Source: Candidatus Nanopelagicales bacterium
GTDB lineage: Bacteria > Actinomycetota > Actinomycetes > S36-B12
Length of the DNA stretch: 64,000 nucleotides
Direction of reading: 5' to 3'
Assembly: GCA_018402235.1 (NCBI GenBank)
Contig: JAGYJJ010000002.1
Coordinates: 249,251 to 313,250 of the forward strand
The stretch's first letter is position 1; each line of letters begins with the position of its first letter. The position numbers and the translations under genes are program-made. Shown in pieces: positions 1 to 9,468 of the stretch. A model generated the notes under the pieces. The model had not been told where the DNA came from. It saw nothing but the letters and a program-made list of their open reading frames with translations, and did not search any database.

Positions 1-1189
1 TCACCACTCTGAATCGCTCAGCATCAGTCGCAGCAGCGAGGTACGTGGGCCGCAGCCAGGCTTCCAGGGATCGTCCCTCGTCCAAGGTGAGTGCGTGCAC
101 GAGTTCGGCGATCATGGATCGTTGCCGGGCGTATTCGGACTCAGCCCCTTCGCGGTTCATCACGTACTTCACGGTGATGGCCTTCATGACCGCTACTTCC
201 TGGCGGACTTCATCGGGCACCACGAGTTGGGCGCTGTATCGGGTGAGCCGACCGTCGCCGTATTCCATTTGCGTGGCGATCTGCGCAGTCACACAGAAAC
301 GACCGATGAGATAGCTCGTGAATCGCTTGAGTTCGATCATGTCCCGATGCGAGCCGGTGAAGCCGCTAGGCCAATAGTTCAGGCCACGAAGTCGATCGAT
401 TGCACTTTGCAGTTCCTCAGCTGACGCCTCGGGGAGGTAACGCTCACGCGCAATGGCGACGATCTCCTGGCGAACCTCTGCAAGGCCGAGCCACTCGGGT
501 TCCACGAGGCCCACATGCACGGCGTCTTCCACATCGTGCACGGAGTAGGCGACGTCGTCGCTCCAATCCATGACCTGCTCTTCCAGGCAGGTGTGTTCGC
601 CGGGTGCACCTTCGCGCAGCCAAGCGAAGACATCGGCGTCGTCGGCGTAGTAGCCGAACTTGACTTCCAGGCCAGGTCCGCCAGCGCCGCGCGGCCATGG
701 GTATTTACATGAAGCGTCCAAGCACGCGCGCGTGAGATTCAAGCCTGCGCTGCGATCGGCCACTACATCGAAGATCTTTGCTTCCAAACGGGTCAGCACG
801 CGCAGGGTTTGGGCGTTGCCTTCGAACCCACCAATGGAATCGGCGAGTCGATTGAGTTCGTCCTCACCGTTGTGGCCGAAGGGCGGATGACCGAGGTCGT
901 GCGCGAGCCCGGCAACCTCCACAACGTCCGGATCGCACCCGAGTGCCTCCCCGAGTTCGCGCGCGATCTGAGCCACCTCGAGGGTGTGGGTCAAGCGGGT
1001 GCGCGGGAAGTCGGCCTGCCCGGCCACCATCACCTGGGTCTTGGCCGCCAAGCGTCGCAGTGCCGAGGAGTGAAGAACGCGGGCACGATCACGGGCGAAC
1101 GGGCTGCGCACGCCCTCTTTGATGGGTTCAACCACCAGGCGCGCGGTATCGGCGTCGGTATAGCCGGGAACCTCGCGCGCGGTGCTCAC
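1..1189 (-). CDS. dgt: dGTP triphosphohydrolase-like HD protein (partial, 3' end outside window)
   Basis: Dgt-family HD-domain phosphohydrolase, which cleaves dNTPs to deoxynucleoside plus tripolyphosphate and helps control dNTP pools. About 396 codons are visible with no stop before the window edge, so the C-terminus is missing. The HD metal site is clear: RTRLTHTLEV near residues 63-72, AHDLGHPPFGHNGE around His97, and DWSDDVAYS near 208. The start is taken as the GTG at 1189 (MSTAREVPGY); no in-frame ATG gives the conserved N-terminus. It lies 20 bp downstream of the YdcF-like gene on the same strand, so the two are probably cotranscribed. The family assignment is firm; substrate preference cannot be read from sequence. 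Confidence 0.9.
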   Translation of the reverse strand, partial: MSTAREVPGYTDADTARLVVEPIKEGVRSPFARDRARVLHSSALRRLAAKTQVMVAGQADFPRTRLTHTLEVAQIARELGEALGCDPDVVEVAGLAHDLGHPPFGHNGEDELNRLADSIGGFEGNAQTLRVLTRLEAKIFDVVADRSAGLNLTRACLDASCKYPWPRGAGGPGLEVKFGYYADDADVFAWLREGAPGEHTCLEEQVMDWSDDVAYSVHDVEDAVHVGLVEPEWLGLAEVRQEIVAIARERYLPEASAEELQSAIDRLRGLNYWPSGFTGSHRDMIELKRFTSYLIGRFCVTAQIATQMEYGDGRLTRYSAQLVVPDEVRQEVAVMKAITVKYVMNREGAESEYARQRSMIAELVHALTLDEGRSLEAWLRPTYLAAATDAERFRVV

Positions 1190-1209
1190 ACGGTGACAGT
1201 ACCGAGGGA

Positions 1210-1968
1210 TCAGTTAGGGATGATCGTTGGCAAAGTCCACCGCGTGAATGCGTGATGCCTCAGAAGTGCCGCCACTTCCCGACCCACGTAGTCCGAAGTC
1301 AACGAGATGTTCGAACCACTGACCGTCGGTGAAACGTGCGCGTCTATACCAAGTCCGCTGGCAGTCGCCTGGGCCCGAGCTGCATGCGCGGGGTCGGTCA
1401 CGATGGTGGCCGACGTCCAACCCAGATCACGCATCACCGATGCCACCACGCTCAGCGGCCCCACGGTATCCACACCGGCATCGAATGTGACTACATCAAC
1501 TGGCGGTACGCCACGCAACTGCAGCGCACGGCGAGTGGGTTCGTGGGTTCGCGGCGGTCCGGTTACCACCACAACCGGAGCAATGCCATCGCGGTACAAC
1601 GTTGCGGCGTGATCAATGCGCGCGGCGCGCGTGGCTTCGGGGTCGCCCCACACCCGTCCCGGATCCAAGACAACGATCGCCTGAGTGGGGCTGCGGTCGT
1701 CAAGTTGGGAGGCCACCACTACCTGCACGGTGGCGCCGACGGGTATCAACAAAACGAGAACGAAGACGAGCGTGAGGACCACGGTGCTGGCCGCGCGGGC
1801 CGAGCCGGGGAACCATCTGGAGGGGGTGCGCGAGGGGGTGCGCGAGGGGGTGCGCGAAGGGGTGCGCGAGGGCGTCCTTTCCGGCGTTCGTGAGTAGCCG
1901 GAGGGAACGACGCGAGGACGAGATACCGGGCGCTGGGCAGGGGGTCGATCGAGCGCCGGGGAAGCCAC
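1210..1968 (-). CDS. YdcF/DUF218-family membrane-anchored protein with TPSR repeats
   Basis: 252 aa, GTG start. The first 55 residues are basic and disordered and contain five consecutive Thr-Pro-Ser-Arg tetrapeptides encoded by a 12-bp DNA repeat. One hydrophobic segment follows (about residues 60-86), then a DUF218 domain (from about 95) with the family's AIVVLDPG and VVVVTGPP strands and a downstream ATIVTDPAHAARA segment. DUF218 proteins (SanA/ElyC/YdcF) are linked in other bacteria to envelope maintenance; the reaction is unknown. It sits between ppdK and dgt on the same strand. The proline-rich linker probably spaces the extracytoplasmic domain from the membrane (inference). Confidence 0.75.
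   Translation of the reverse strand: MASPALDRPPAQRPVSRPRVVPSGYSRTPERTPSRTPSRTPSRTPSRTPSRWFPGSARAASTVVLTLVFVLVLLIPVGATVQVVVASQLDDRSPTQAIVVLDPGRVWGDPEATRAARIDHAATLYRDGIAPVVVVTGPPRTHEPTRRALQLRGVPPVDVVTFDAGVDTVGPLSVVASVMRDLGWTSATIVTDPAHAARAQATASGLGIDAHVSPTVSGSNISLTSDYVGREVAALLRHHAFTRWTLPTIIPN
1821..1880. repeat. 12-bp coding minisatellite (four full units plus a degenerate fifth)
   Basis: On the plus strand the unit agggggtgcgcg occurs at 1821, 1833 and 1845, then with one change at 1857, then a degenerate fifth unit at 1869. The length is a multiple of three, so it encodes the TPSR tetrapeptides of the YdcF-like protein on the minus strand. Copy number could change by slippage without breaking the frame. 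Confidence 0.9.
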
Positions 1969-2027
1969 GGCGCAATAGTCACACGAGTAACACCCGTATC
2001 AGGGCTGCCACTCCGGTTTGGGACGCC

Positions 2028-4737
2028 TTAGCGGGTGTCGCTGCCTTTGCCGCCCGCGCGCTCAATGGCCGACCGGCCGGCTTCCAGCCGCGCAACCGGC
2101 ACCCGGAACGGCGAGCACGAGACGTAATCCAGTCCCACCTCGTCGAAAAAGTGCACCGAGTCCGGATCGCCACCGTGCTCACCGCACACCCCACAGTGCA
2201 GACCCGGACGGGTGGCCCGACCCTTCTCGACGGCCATGCGCACCAGCTCCCCCACCCCCTGGCGGTCGATCGACTCGAAGGGTGAGACCGGGAAGATCCC
2301 CATCTCCAGATACGGACTGAAGAAGGCGGCCTCAACATCGTCGCGACTAAAGCCCCAGGTGGTCTGGGTGAGGTCGTTGGTTCCGAACGAGAAGAACTCC
2401 GCGGACTCGGCAATGCGATCAGCAGTCAGTGCCGCGCGCGGTAGTTCGATCATGGTGCCGATAGCAAGACCGAGCGGGCAGCCGTTCTTGGCCTCCACCT
2501 CGGCGAGCACGCGTTCGGCCTCAGCGCGTGTCAACTCGAACTCAGCGGCCGTGGCAACGAGCGGAATCATGATCTCTGCGCGCGGATCCTTGCCCTGTGA
2601 ACGCAGCGCGCAAGCGGCTTCCGCAATCGCCCGCACCTGCAGCGCAAACAGACCTGGCAGCACCAGTCCAAGGCGCACGCCGCGCAGGCCGAGCATCGGG
2701 TTCTGCTCGGCCAGTCGGTTTACTTCGTGCAGCACCTGCACCTTGGCTTCATCCACCTGCCCGCGCTCCTTGTTCAGCGCAACTTCCACCGCGAGTTCGG
2801 TGCGGTCAGGCAGAAATTCGTGCAGCGGTGGGTCGATTAATCGAATGGTGACCGGCAGGCCATCCATGGCGTCGAGCACGTCTATGAAGTCTGCGATCTG
2901 TAGCGGCAGTAGGGCAGCAAGAGCCGCCTCACGTTCCCCGTCGGTGTTCGCGAGGATCAGTTTTTCCACGTACGTCTTATGCTCGCCGAGAAACATGTGC
3001 TCGGTACGCAGCAAACCGATGCCCTGGGCGCCCATGCGCCGGGCACGAGCGGCATCGGGACCGGTATCGGCGTTGGTGCGCACACCCAATCGGCGCCGCT
3101 CGTCGGCATGACGCATGATCCGGTCAACTGCACGCACTAGATCAGCTGTGGGCTCATCGACGCCGGCGATCGCTGCGTCCAGTCCCTCTTCGAAGTAGCG
3201 GACAACGGGGCTTTGCACCACGGGCACTTCTCCGAGGAAAACCTCACCGGTGCTGCCGTCGATCGAGATGACTTCACCCTCGGTGATCTGCGTATCACCC
3301 ACCCGCATCACCTTGTCGGCAGATCGCACCTCGATGTTCTCCGCACCGCACACCGCGGTCTTGCCCATTCCCGCGGGCCACCACCGCAGCGTGCGAAGTC
3401 TTGCCACCCCGACTGGTCAAGATGCCTGTTGCGGCCACCATGCCCCCGAGGTCATCGGGATTTGTTTCGCGGCGCACCAAAATCACGTCTTCCCCACGCG
3501 CTGCCCACGCAACGGCTGTTGCCGAATCGAAGACAACCTTGCCCACCGCCGCGCCGGGAGAAGCATTGGTGCCCTTCGCCAGGAACTCTCCTTCGGAGTC
3601 GGTAGCGAACTGCGGGAACATCAACTGCGCGAGTTGCGCGCCGGTAACGCGCTCAACCGCCTCGTCCATCGAGATGACGCCCTCATCCACGAGTTGGATA
3701 GCGATACGGAATGCAGCGCCTGCGGTGCGCTTACCCACCCGCGTTTGCAACATCCACAGTTTGCGGCGTTCGATGGTGAACTCGATATCGCAGATATCGC
3801 GGTAATGGGATTCCAGCGTGGCCATGATCGACATCAGTGCGTCGTAAGCCGGCTTGTCGAGTTGCTCGAGATCGTGCAACGGCAACGTGTTGCGGATACC
3901 GGCGACCACGTCCTCGCCCTGCGCATCGGACAAATAGTCGCCGTACACGCCCTTCTCGCCCGACCCTGGGTCACGAGTGAAGGCAACTCCGGTTCCCGAT
4001 CCTTCGCCCACGTTGCCAAAAGCCATCGCCTGCACGTTCACGGCGGTGCCGAGGTCTTCGGGAATCCGCTCCCGGCGCCGATACAGCACCGCCCGCTCAG
4101 TGTTCCACGAATCGAACACCGCACGAACCGCGCGCAGTAGTTGCTCGTGAGGATCCTGCGGGAACGGCGCACCGGACTCGCGCGCGATCACGTCTTTGAA
4201 CTGACCGACCAACTCCTTCAGCTGTTCAGGCGAAAGCTCCACATCGGTCGCAACGGCGGCGGCTTCCTTCGCTGCATCCAGCCGCGATTCGAACTCCTCA
4301 CCATGGATGTCGAGCACCGTCTTGCCGAACATCTGCAGCAAACGCCGGTAGGCATCCCAGGCGAAGCGGGGATCATCGGCGACCTGCGCTAAACCTTCGA
4401 CGCTTTCGTCGTTCAAACCGATGTTGAGGACCGTCTCCATCATCCCCGGCATAGAGAAGCGTGCACCCGATCGCACGGACACCAGCAGCGGATCGCGCGA
4501 ATCACCGAGCCGGCGTCCCATCGCCTCCTCGAGGTTCGCCACATGCGTGGCGATCTCGGCTTCCAGTCCATCGGGGTTGCTGCCGTTCACTAAATAATGC
4601 CGACACGCCTCGGTGGTGATGGTGAATCCTGGTGGAACCGGTAGCCCCAACTTGGTCATCTCGGCGAGGTTGGCCCCCTTGCCGCCGAGCAGATCTGCCA
4701 TCGAGCGGTCGCCATCACGGAAGTCATAGACGTACAT
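2028..4737 (-). CDS. ppdK: Pyruvate, phosphate dikinase (reads as frameshifted near 3369)
   Basis: PPDK interconverts pyruvate, ATP and Pi with PEP, AMP and PPi in the cytosol. The N-terminal part (MYVYDF..., nucleotide-binding domain with GGKGANLAEM and RSGARFSMPGMMETVLN) is in one frame down to GGKTSHAAVVARG, which holds the phospho-accepting histidine. The PEP-binding TIM barrel (RTEHMF, SFGTNDLTQ, CGVCGEHGGDP) continues in another frame to the stop at 2028. One extra base at about 3368-3372 (the GGGAATG stretch on the coding strand) explains the break, and the span is 902 codons plus stop once one base is removed, close to the family length. I chose ATG 4737; an in-frame ATG at 4755 also exists. 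All catalytic motifs are present, so a sequence error is more likely than gene death. Confidence 0.88.
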
Positions 4738-4807
4738 GGCCCAAGGGCACACCATGCAAACGCTTCACCGCTAGCCGAAATCCACCCTGCGACACAAAAT
4801 GTTGGTG

Positions 4808-4820
4808 ATGTGGCCCACAT
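4808..4820. promoter_or_regulatory. 13-bp perfect palindrome upstream of ppdK
   Basis: ATGTGG-C-CCACAT, a perfect dyad about 70 bp upstream of the ppdK start in the ppdK-dusB gap. Its position fits an operator for ppdK. No regulator can be named from sequence. Confidence 0.35.
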
Positions 4821-4891
4821 TGGGGAATATTTGAGAAAACCCGCCCGTAAAGGCGTTTGCACGAGCGCGGCCCGGAGAATGCTTCGAGCGC

Positions 4892-6058
4892 TCAGCCACC
4901 GCTGACGGACAATTCGGCTTCGGCCACCACGCAGGCCGACTCGGCATCGATAAACGGGCTGTCCAGCCAGCCTTCAGGCAGCGTGGGGGCACGGCCCCCG
5001 GAGGTCCGACCGCGCGGACCGGTGCCTACGTCGTCGTTGAAGTCCTGATCGGCGTCTATCTGGGCCAGCAGCGCATCCAGTTCGGCCAACGTGGCTACCG
5101 TGCCAAGCGATTGGCGAATGGGTTGCGGCACCCGGAAGCCCTTCAAATACCAGGCCATGTGTTTGCGAATATCACGGCAGCCCTTCACCTCGCCGAAGTC
5201 CGCGCACAGCAACTGTGCATGTCGGCGCAGCGTGCGCAGCACTTCATCGAGCCGCGGTTCGACAGGTAGCGGATCACCGCGGAACGCCGCAACAAGATGA
5301 CCGAACAACCAGGGTCGTCCCAGGCATCCACGACCAACAACGACGCCATCGGCGCCCGTTACTTCGACCATGCGTAAAGCATCTGCTGCTGTCCAGATAT
5401 CGCCGTTACCCAAAACGGGTGTGCCCAACGGGGCAAGTTCTTCCTTCAACCGTGCGATCGCCTGCCAATCGGCCTGCCCGGAATACATGTCGTGCGCGGT
5501 CCGACCATGCAGGGCAACCCACGCAACACCGGCGAGCGCGGCGGTGCGCCCAGCTTCGAGGTACGTCAGGTGCGCATCATCGATGCCCTTGCGCATCTTG
5601 ACCGAAACAGGAACACGACCATCAGCGGCTTCCACCGCCGATTCCACGATAGAGGCGAATAGGTCCTTCTTCCACGGCAGCGCACTACCGCCACCTTTGC
5701 GCGTCACCTTCGGAACCGGGCAGCCAAAATTCATATCGATGTGGTCCGCGCGGTCCTCTTCCACGATGATGCGCACCGCTTTCGCCATCACCTGCGGGTC
5801 CACGCCATATAGCTGAACAGATCGCGGGGATTCGTCGTGGGCGAAGGCAACCAGATCCATCGTGGCCTCATTACGTTCCACCAAAGCCCGGCTGGTGACC
5901 ATCTCCGAGACGTATAAACCTGCCCCTGATTCTCGGCAAAGCCGCCGAAAGGCGCGGTTGGTGATACCCGCCATGGGCGCCAACACCACCGGTGGGTCGA
6001 TCACCTGATCTCCCACCGCAATCGGCAGCCGCTCCTGCGTGGTCATCACGTGGGGCAT
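4892..6058 (-). CDS. dusB: tRNA-dihydrouridine synthase (DusB-type)
   Basis: 388 aa FMN/NADPH-dependent enzyme that reduces uridines in the tRNA D-loop. The TIM barrel starts with VVLAPMAGITNRAFR (residues 24-38); the catalytic Cys113 lies in MNFGCPVPKVTRKGGG; ALHGRTAHDMYSG and LGNGDI form the FMN and phosphate sites. A proline/glycine-rich C-terminal tail follows residue 345. ATG 6058 gives MPHVMTTQER; Met5 is an alternative. A 93-bp divergent gap separates it from the MFS gene. The family is firm; the exact tRNA position is not. Confidence 0.9.
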   Translation of the reverse strand: MPHVMTTQERLPIAVGDQVIDPPVVLAPMAGITNRAFRRLCRESGAGLYVSEMVTSRALVERNEATMDLVAFAHDESPRSVQLYGVDPQVMAKAVRIIVEEDRADHIDMNFGCPVPKVTRKGGGSALPWKKDLFASIVESAVEAADGRVPVSVKMRKGIDDAHLTYLEAGRTAALAGVAWVALHGRTAHDMYSGQADWQAIARLKEELAPLGTPVLGNGDIWTAADALRMVEVTGADGVVVGRGCLGRPWLFGHLVAAFRGDPLPVEPRLDEVLRTLRRHAQLLCADFGEVKGCRDIRKHMAWYLKGFRVPQPIRQSLGTVATLAELDALLAQIDADQDFNDDVGTGPRGRTSGGRAPTLPEGWLDSPFIDAESACVVAEAELSVSGG

Positions 6059-6151
6059 TCTCCCAGGAGGACCTCAATACGGCAGACTGCACCGGGTTGC
6101 CGACGGAGTGTCGGCGAAAGACTACGGCGATGAAGTCGACGAGGGGCGAAT

Positions 6152-7804
6152 GTGACCACCACACGTGACCAGGTAGCGATGACCGGCAAGAAGCGCTGGG
6201 TGGCGCTGCTGTTCTTGGCCCTAGGCGTTGCCATGATCATCTTGGACGCCACGATCGTGAACGTCGCCATCCCCACGATGGTGCGAGATCTAAACCTCAG
6301 CACCAACGACGCCGAGTGGATCAACGCCGCCTACTCCCTCACCTTCGCTTCGCTACTGATCTTCTTTGGCCGCCTCGCCGACAGATTCGGTCGCAAGCTC
6401 CTGTTCATCATCGGCATCATCGCGTTCGTCAGTGCCAGCGTTCTTGTGGCCGCCTCAGATTCAGCCGCCACTTTGATAGGTGCCCGCGCTCTGCAGGGTG
6501 TCGGCGCGGCGATGATCTTGCCGAGTTCGTTGTCGGTCATCAACGCGGTGTTCGTCGGCAAAGCACGTGCGGTGGCGTTCGCCGTCTGGGGTGGCACCAT
6601 CGGCGGTATGGCGGCCCTCGGGCCGCTGGTCGGTGGCTGGCTCACCACCTACTACTCCTGGCACTGGGCTTTCTTGATCAACGTGCCGATAGGCCTCATC
6701 GTGCTCATCGGAGTGCTCCTCGTGGTTCCCGAAACGCGCGACGTGCATGGGCGAAAAGGCATCGATGTCCCAGGAACCATCTTGGTGACCGTCGGCCTAC
6801 TGGGCATCGTGTTCGCAATGATCGAAGGTCAGCGTTACGGCTGGTGGACACCCACGGCAACATTCACCTTCGGCTCGTGGGAGTGGCCATCTACCGCCAT
6901 TTCGATTGCTCCAGTAGCCGGAATCCTGGGCGTTATCGCGATCATCGCGATGCTGCTTGTCGAGAACGCACGATCCAAGGCCGGAAAGATCGTGATCTTG
7001 GATCTCAAACTCTTCAAGATCCGTTCCTTCGGTGCCGGTAACGCCGTTGCCGTGATCGTAAGCCTTGGTGAGTTTGGTTTGCTGTTTGCGATCCCGCTGT
7101 TCTTGCAGGCAACCCGCGGGTACGACGCGCTGCAAACCGGCGTGATCTTGTTGGCTCTTGCGCTTGGATCGTTCGTTGCTTCCGGTGCTGGCGCGAGTTT
7201 GTCGCAACGCTTCGGTCCGGTGCGTGTTCTGCAACTGGGTATGGCGCTCGAAGTAATCGGAATTTTTGGCCTGGGCATCATGTTGTCTACGTCCATCACC
7301 GGATGGCAGATGGCTCCATGGCTGTTCATCTACGGCATGGGCGTCGGTTTCGCCACGGCGCAGCTGACCGGCGTGATCTTGTCCGAGGTTCCGGTGGCCG
7401 AGTCTGGTTCCGCGAGCGCCGTGCAGTCCACTTCACGCCAGGTGGGTGCTGCCATCGGAACCGCGATCATCGGCACCACGCTGATCATCGGGTTGGGAAC
7501 GACCACAACGGAACTAGAGAACCGCGGCGTCCCCACCGAACAAGCCCAGCAGATCGGCGACGCCGTGGCTGGTTCAGCCGGTCAGGCGATCCCTGCCCTC
7601 GCCCAGCAACCCGACGGAGATGTGTTGGTCGAGGCCGCATCCCAAGGTTTCGCCAACGCGATCAAGACGGTTGCCTGGGTGGCAGGTGCCTTCGTGTTCT
7701 TGGGTCTTCTCGCCTCGTTCACTCTGCCGAGGAATGCAGCCCGGGTGGAGTCCGAGGGCTATGAGCCCCCTCGTGAACGAGAGGAATCTGGTTCTTCCCC
7801 CTAG
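6152..7804 (+). CDS. DHA2-type (14-TM) MFS drug efflux transporter
   Basis: 550 aa EmrB/QacA-like proton-driven exporter of the cytoplasmic membrane. It carries the early helix motif LDATIVNVAIPTM, the motif A loop GRLADRFGRK after TM2, and about 14 hydrophobic segments. The substrate cannot be inferred. The start is GTG 6152, preceded by a GAGGGG Shine-Dalgarno-like stretch. It is followed after 9 bp by the RCK membrane protein, so cotranscription is likely. No dedicated TetR or MarR regulator lies next to it. Confidence 0.88.
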   Translation: MTTTRDQVAMTGKKRWVALLFLALGVAMIILDATIVNVAIPTMVRDLNLSTNDAEWINAAYSLTFASLLIFFGRLADRFGRKLLFIIGIIAFVSASVLVAASDSAATLIGARALQGVGAAMILPSSLSVINAVFVGKARAVAFAVWGGTIGGMAALGPLVGGWLTTYYSWHWAFLINVPIGLIVLIGVLLVVPETRDVHGRKGIDVPGTILVTVGLLGIVFAMIEGQRYGWWTPTATFTFGSWEWPSTAISIAPVAGILGVIAIIAMLLVENARSKAGKIVILDLKLFKIRSFGAGNAVAVIVSLGEFGLLFAIPLFLQATRGYDALQTGVILLALALGSFVASGAGASLSQRFGPVRVLQLGMALEVIGIFGLGIMLSTSITGWQMAPWLFIYGMGVGFATAQLTGVILSEVPVAESGSASAVQSTSRQVGAAIGTAIIGTTLIIGLGTTTTELENRGVPTEQAQQIGDAVAGSAGQAIPALAQQPDGDVLVEAASQGFANAIKTVAWVAGAFVFLGLLASFTLPRNAARVESEGYEPPREREESGSSP

Positions 7805-7813
7805 CCTTGCCCG

Positions 7814-9133
7814 GTGAGCGGTCGCATTCTGGTCATCGGGCAAACCTCGGTTGGCCGTCGCGTGTGTGGATTGCTGCGCGAATCTGGCTTGACCACCAAT
7901 CATCTGGACCTACCGACCGACGCCGAACTTCGGGCAGCACTCACCCCAGATGTTGACGGCATCGCAGTGATGTTGCACGACGACATCAAGGCCTTGCGTT
8001 ACAGCCTTGCCGCGCACCACATCCGCCCATCAGCTCGGCTCTTCGTTGCGATGTTCGATCGCACGGCTCGCGAACAACTGCGCACCGCGGTGCCCACGGC
8101 TGTGGTGCTCTCCCCCGCCGCCATCAGCGTGCCGAGCCTCGTTGCTGCCGCCATCGATCCGCGCACCGCCGCTATTAGACGCAAGGACACGCAAGAAGAA
8201 GCGCGCTGGGTGTCGCTAACACCCGCAGGCGACCACACAAACGTCGCTGCCTACTCAACACCCGATGCCATTCGTCGTCCTGGCCGCATAGGCAGGCTCA
8301 CCGGTCAACTACGGGCGTACGACGCCGGCACCAAGGTGCTGCTCACCGGCGTGTTCGGTCTCATCACCGTTATCGCGCTGGACACGATCGTGGGGCTGCA
8401 ACACGCCAACTTCCTGCGTGCGATGTACGACGCAACCCGCACCACCGCGACCATCAGCGCACCCGCGCTCCCCGACGAACCATGGATCCTTATCTTTGCC
8501 ACGTTCGCCGCGCTCGCAGTACTCGCCTTCACCGCGATGTTCGCTGCAGGCCTGGTCAACTACCTAATATCCGGAAGACACGTGGCACTCATCGGCCGGC
8601 GCGTTGCCCCGCGAAGCGGGCACGTGGTGGTGGTCGGGATGGGCCAAGTGGGCCTGCGGCTCGCCGAGGAATTGCAAGCCCTCGGAGTTGCCGTCTTGGG
8701 CATCGAAGTCAACGCAACTTCCCGCTCACTGCAGATCGCCCGCGCCAAGCGCATTCCGGTGATCGTTGGAGATGCCGCATCGCGCGCCACGCTCAAGGCT
8801 GCACGCGTCGATCACGCATATGCAGTAGTGGCGGCCGGCTCAGCCGAGTGGGACAACATTGCGGTGGCTGTCTCATCATTGGCAACCGCGCCGGACACTC
8901 GGCTCGTCATCCGCGCCGGCACCGGCGATGCCATGGACGAAACCCGGTCGCTTTTCCATATCGGCGCGGTGGTGGATGTGAACGGCCTCACCGCATCCTT
9001 CGTTACCAGCGCCATGACAGGGCCGGCGCCCTACGCGGTTATCGCCGCCGACGATGCAGACCTGGCCATCGACGAATCAGGCGACATTCTCAACCGCCTA
9101 GCGCCTGGCACCACTCGCTGCGAGTGCCGGTAG
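7814..9133 (+). CDS. Two-TM RCK/TrkA-N membrane protein, K+ channel-like without a canonical filter
   Basis: 439 aa. Residues 1-115 look like a Rossmann/RCK lobe (RILVIGQTSVGRRV). Two hydrophobic segments (about 172-197 and 223-252) flank a short loop, and a second, clear TrkA-N domain follows at about 272 (HVVVVGMGQVGLRLAEEL, then VGDAASRATL). This order resembles prokaryotic RCK-gated potassium channels, but the loop where TVGYGD is expected reads TTATISAPALPDE. It may be a non-selective or non-conducting relative, or belong to the CASTOR/POLLUX-like group. GTG start 9 bp after the MFS stop, without a clear ribosome site, suggests translational coupling. Function unknown. Confidence 0.72.
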   Translation: MSGRILVIGQTSVGRRVCGLLRESGLTTNHLDLPTDAELRAALTPDVDGIAVMLHDDIKALRYSLAAHHIRPSARLFVAMFDRTAREQLRTAVPTAVVLSPAAISVPSLVAAAIDPRTAAIRRKDTQEEARWVSLTPAGDHTNVAAYSTPDAIRRPGRIGRLTGQLRAYDAGTKVLLTGVFGLITVIALDTIVGLQHANFLRAMYDATRTTATISAPALPDEPWILIFATFAALAVLAFTAMFAAGLVNYLISGRHVALIGRRVAPRSGHVVVVGMGQVGLRLAEELQALGVAVLGIEVNATSRSLQIARAKRIPVIVGDAASRATLKAARVDHAYAVVAAGSAEWDNIAVAVSSLATAPDTRLVIRAGTGDAMDETRSLFHIGAVVDVNGLTASFVTSAMTGPAPYAVIAADDADLAIDESGDILNRLAPGTTRCECR

Positions 9134-9147
9134 CCAAAGCGGATCGA

Positions 9148-9468
9148 TCAGCCACTCAGGGCCTTACGTCGAACCGCGGCCACATCCGTTTCCAGTCGGT
9201 CGAGTGCTGACTTCAAATCATCGACCGGTGAAATTGACTTGAGCACAAGCAAGCGAACGACCGTCGAGACGGGCAAACCCTGCTCTGCGGCGTATGCCGT
9301 CAGTTCCTCAAATTCATCGTCGCGGAAACGCACTTGGAGGTTCCTCGATCGCGATCCGCCGCGCGTGACCATGGTCCCCGCAGGGAGCAATGCACCCGCG
9401 TCAGCAGTTGCCTCTGCTGCTTCTGCAGCGAGCGCCTCTTGCTCCAAGATCTCGTCAATCCTGCCCAT
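9148..9468 (-). CDS. Ribbon-helix-helix antitoxin
   Basis: 106 aa. The N-terminal half is acidic and alanine-rich (MGRIDEILEQEALAAEAAE) and probably wraps the toxin. The C-terminal part has an RHH/CopG pattern: a basic strand NLQVRFRDDEFEEL, then two helices with GLPVSTVVRLLVL. An upstream in-frame ATG at 9507 exists, but AGGAGG ends 9 nt before ATG 9468, so I choose 9468. It overlaps the end of the toxin gene by 14 bp, typical of toxin-first pairs such as BrnTA. It likely represses its own promoter through the palindrome at 9761-9777. Confidence 0.72.
   Translation of the reverse strand: MGRIDEILEQEALAAEAAEATADAGALLPAGTMVTRGGSRSRNLQVRFRDDEFEELTAYAAEQGLPVSTVVRLLVLKSISPVDDLKSALDRLETDVAAVRRKALSG

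Noticed and set aside
3360-3372. Programmed ribosomal frameshift in ppdK
   Set aside because: No slippery heptamer or downstream structure, and similar indels occur in unrelated genes of the window, so an assembly error explains it better.
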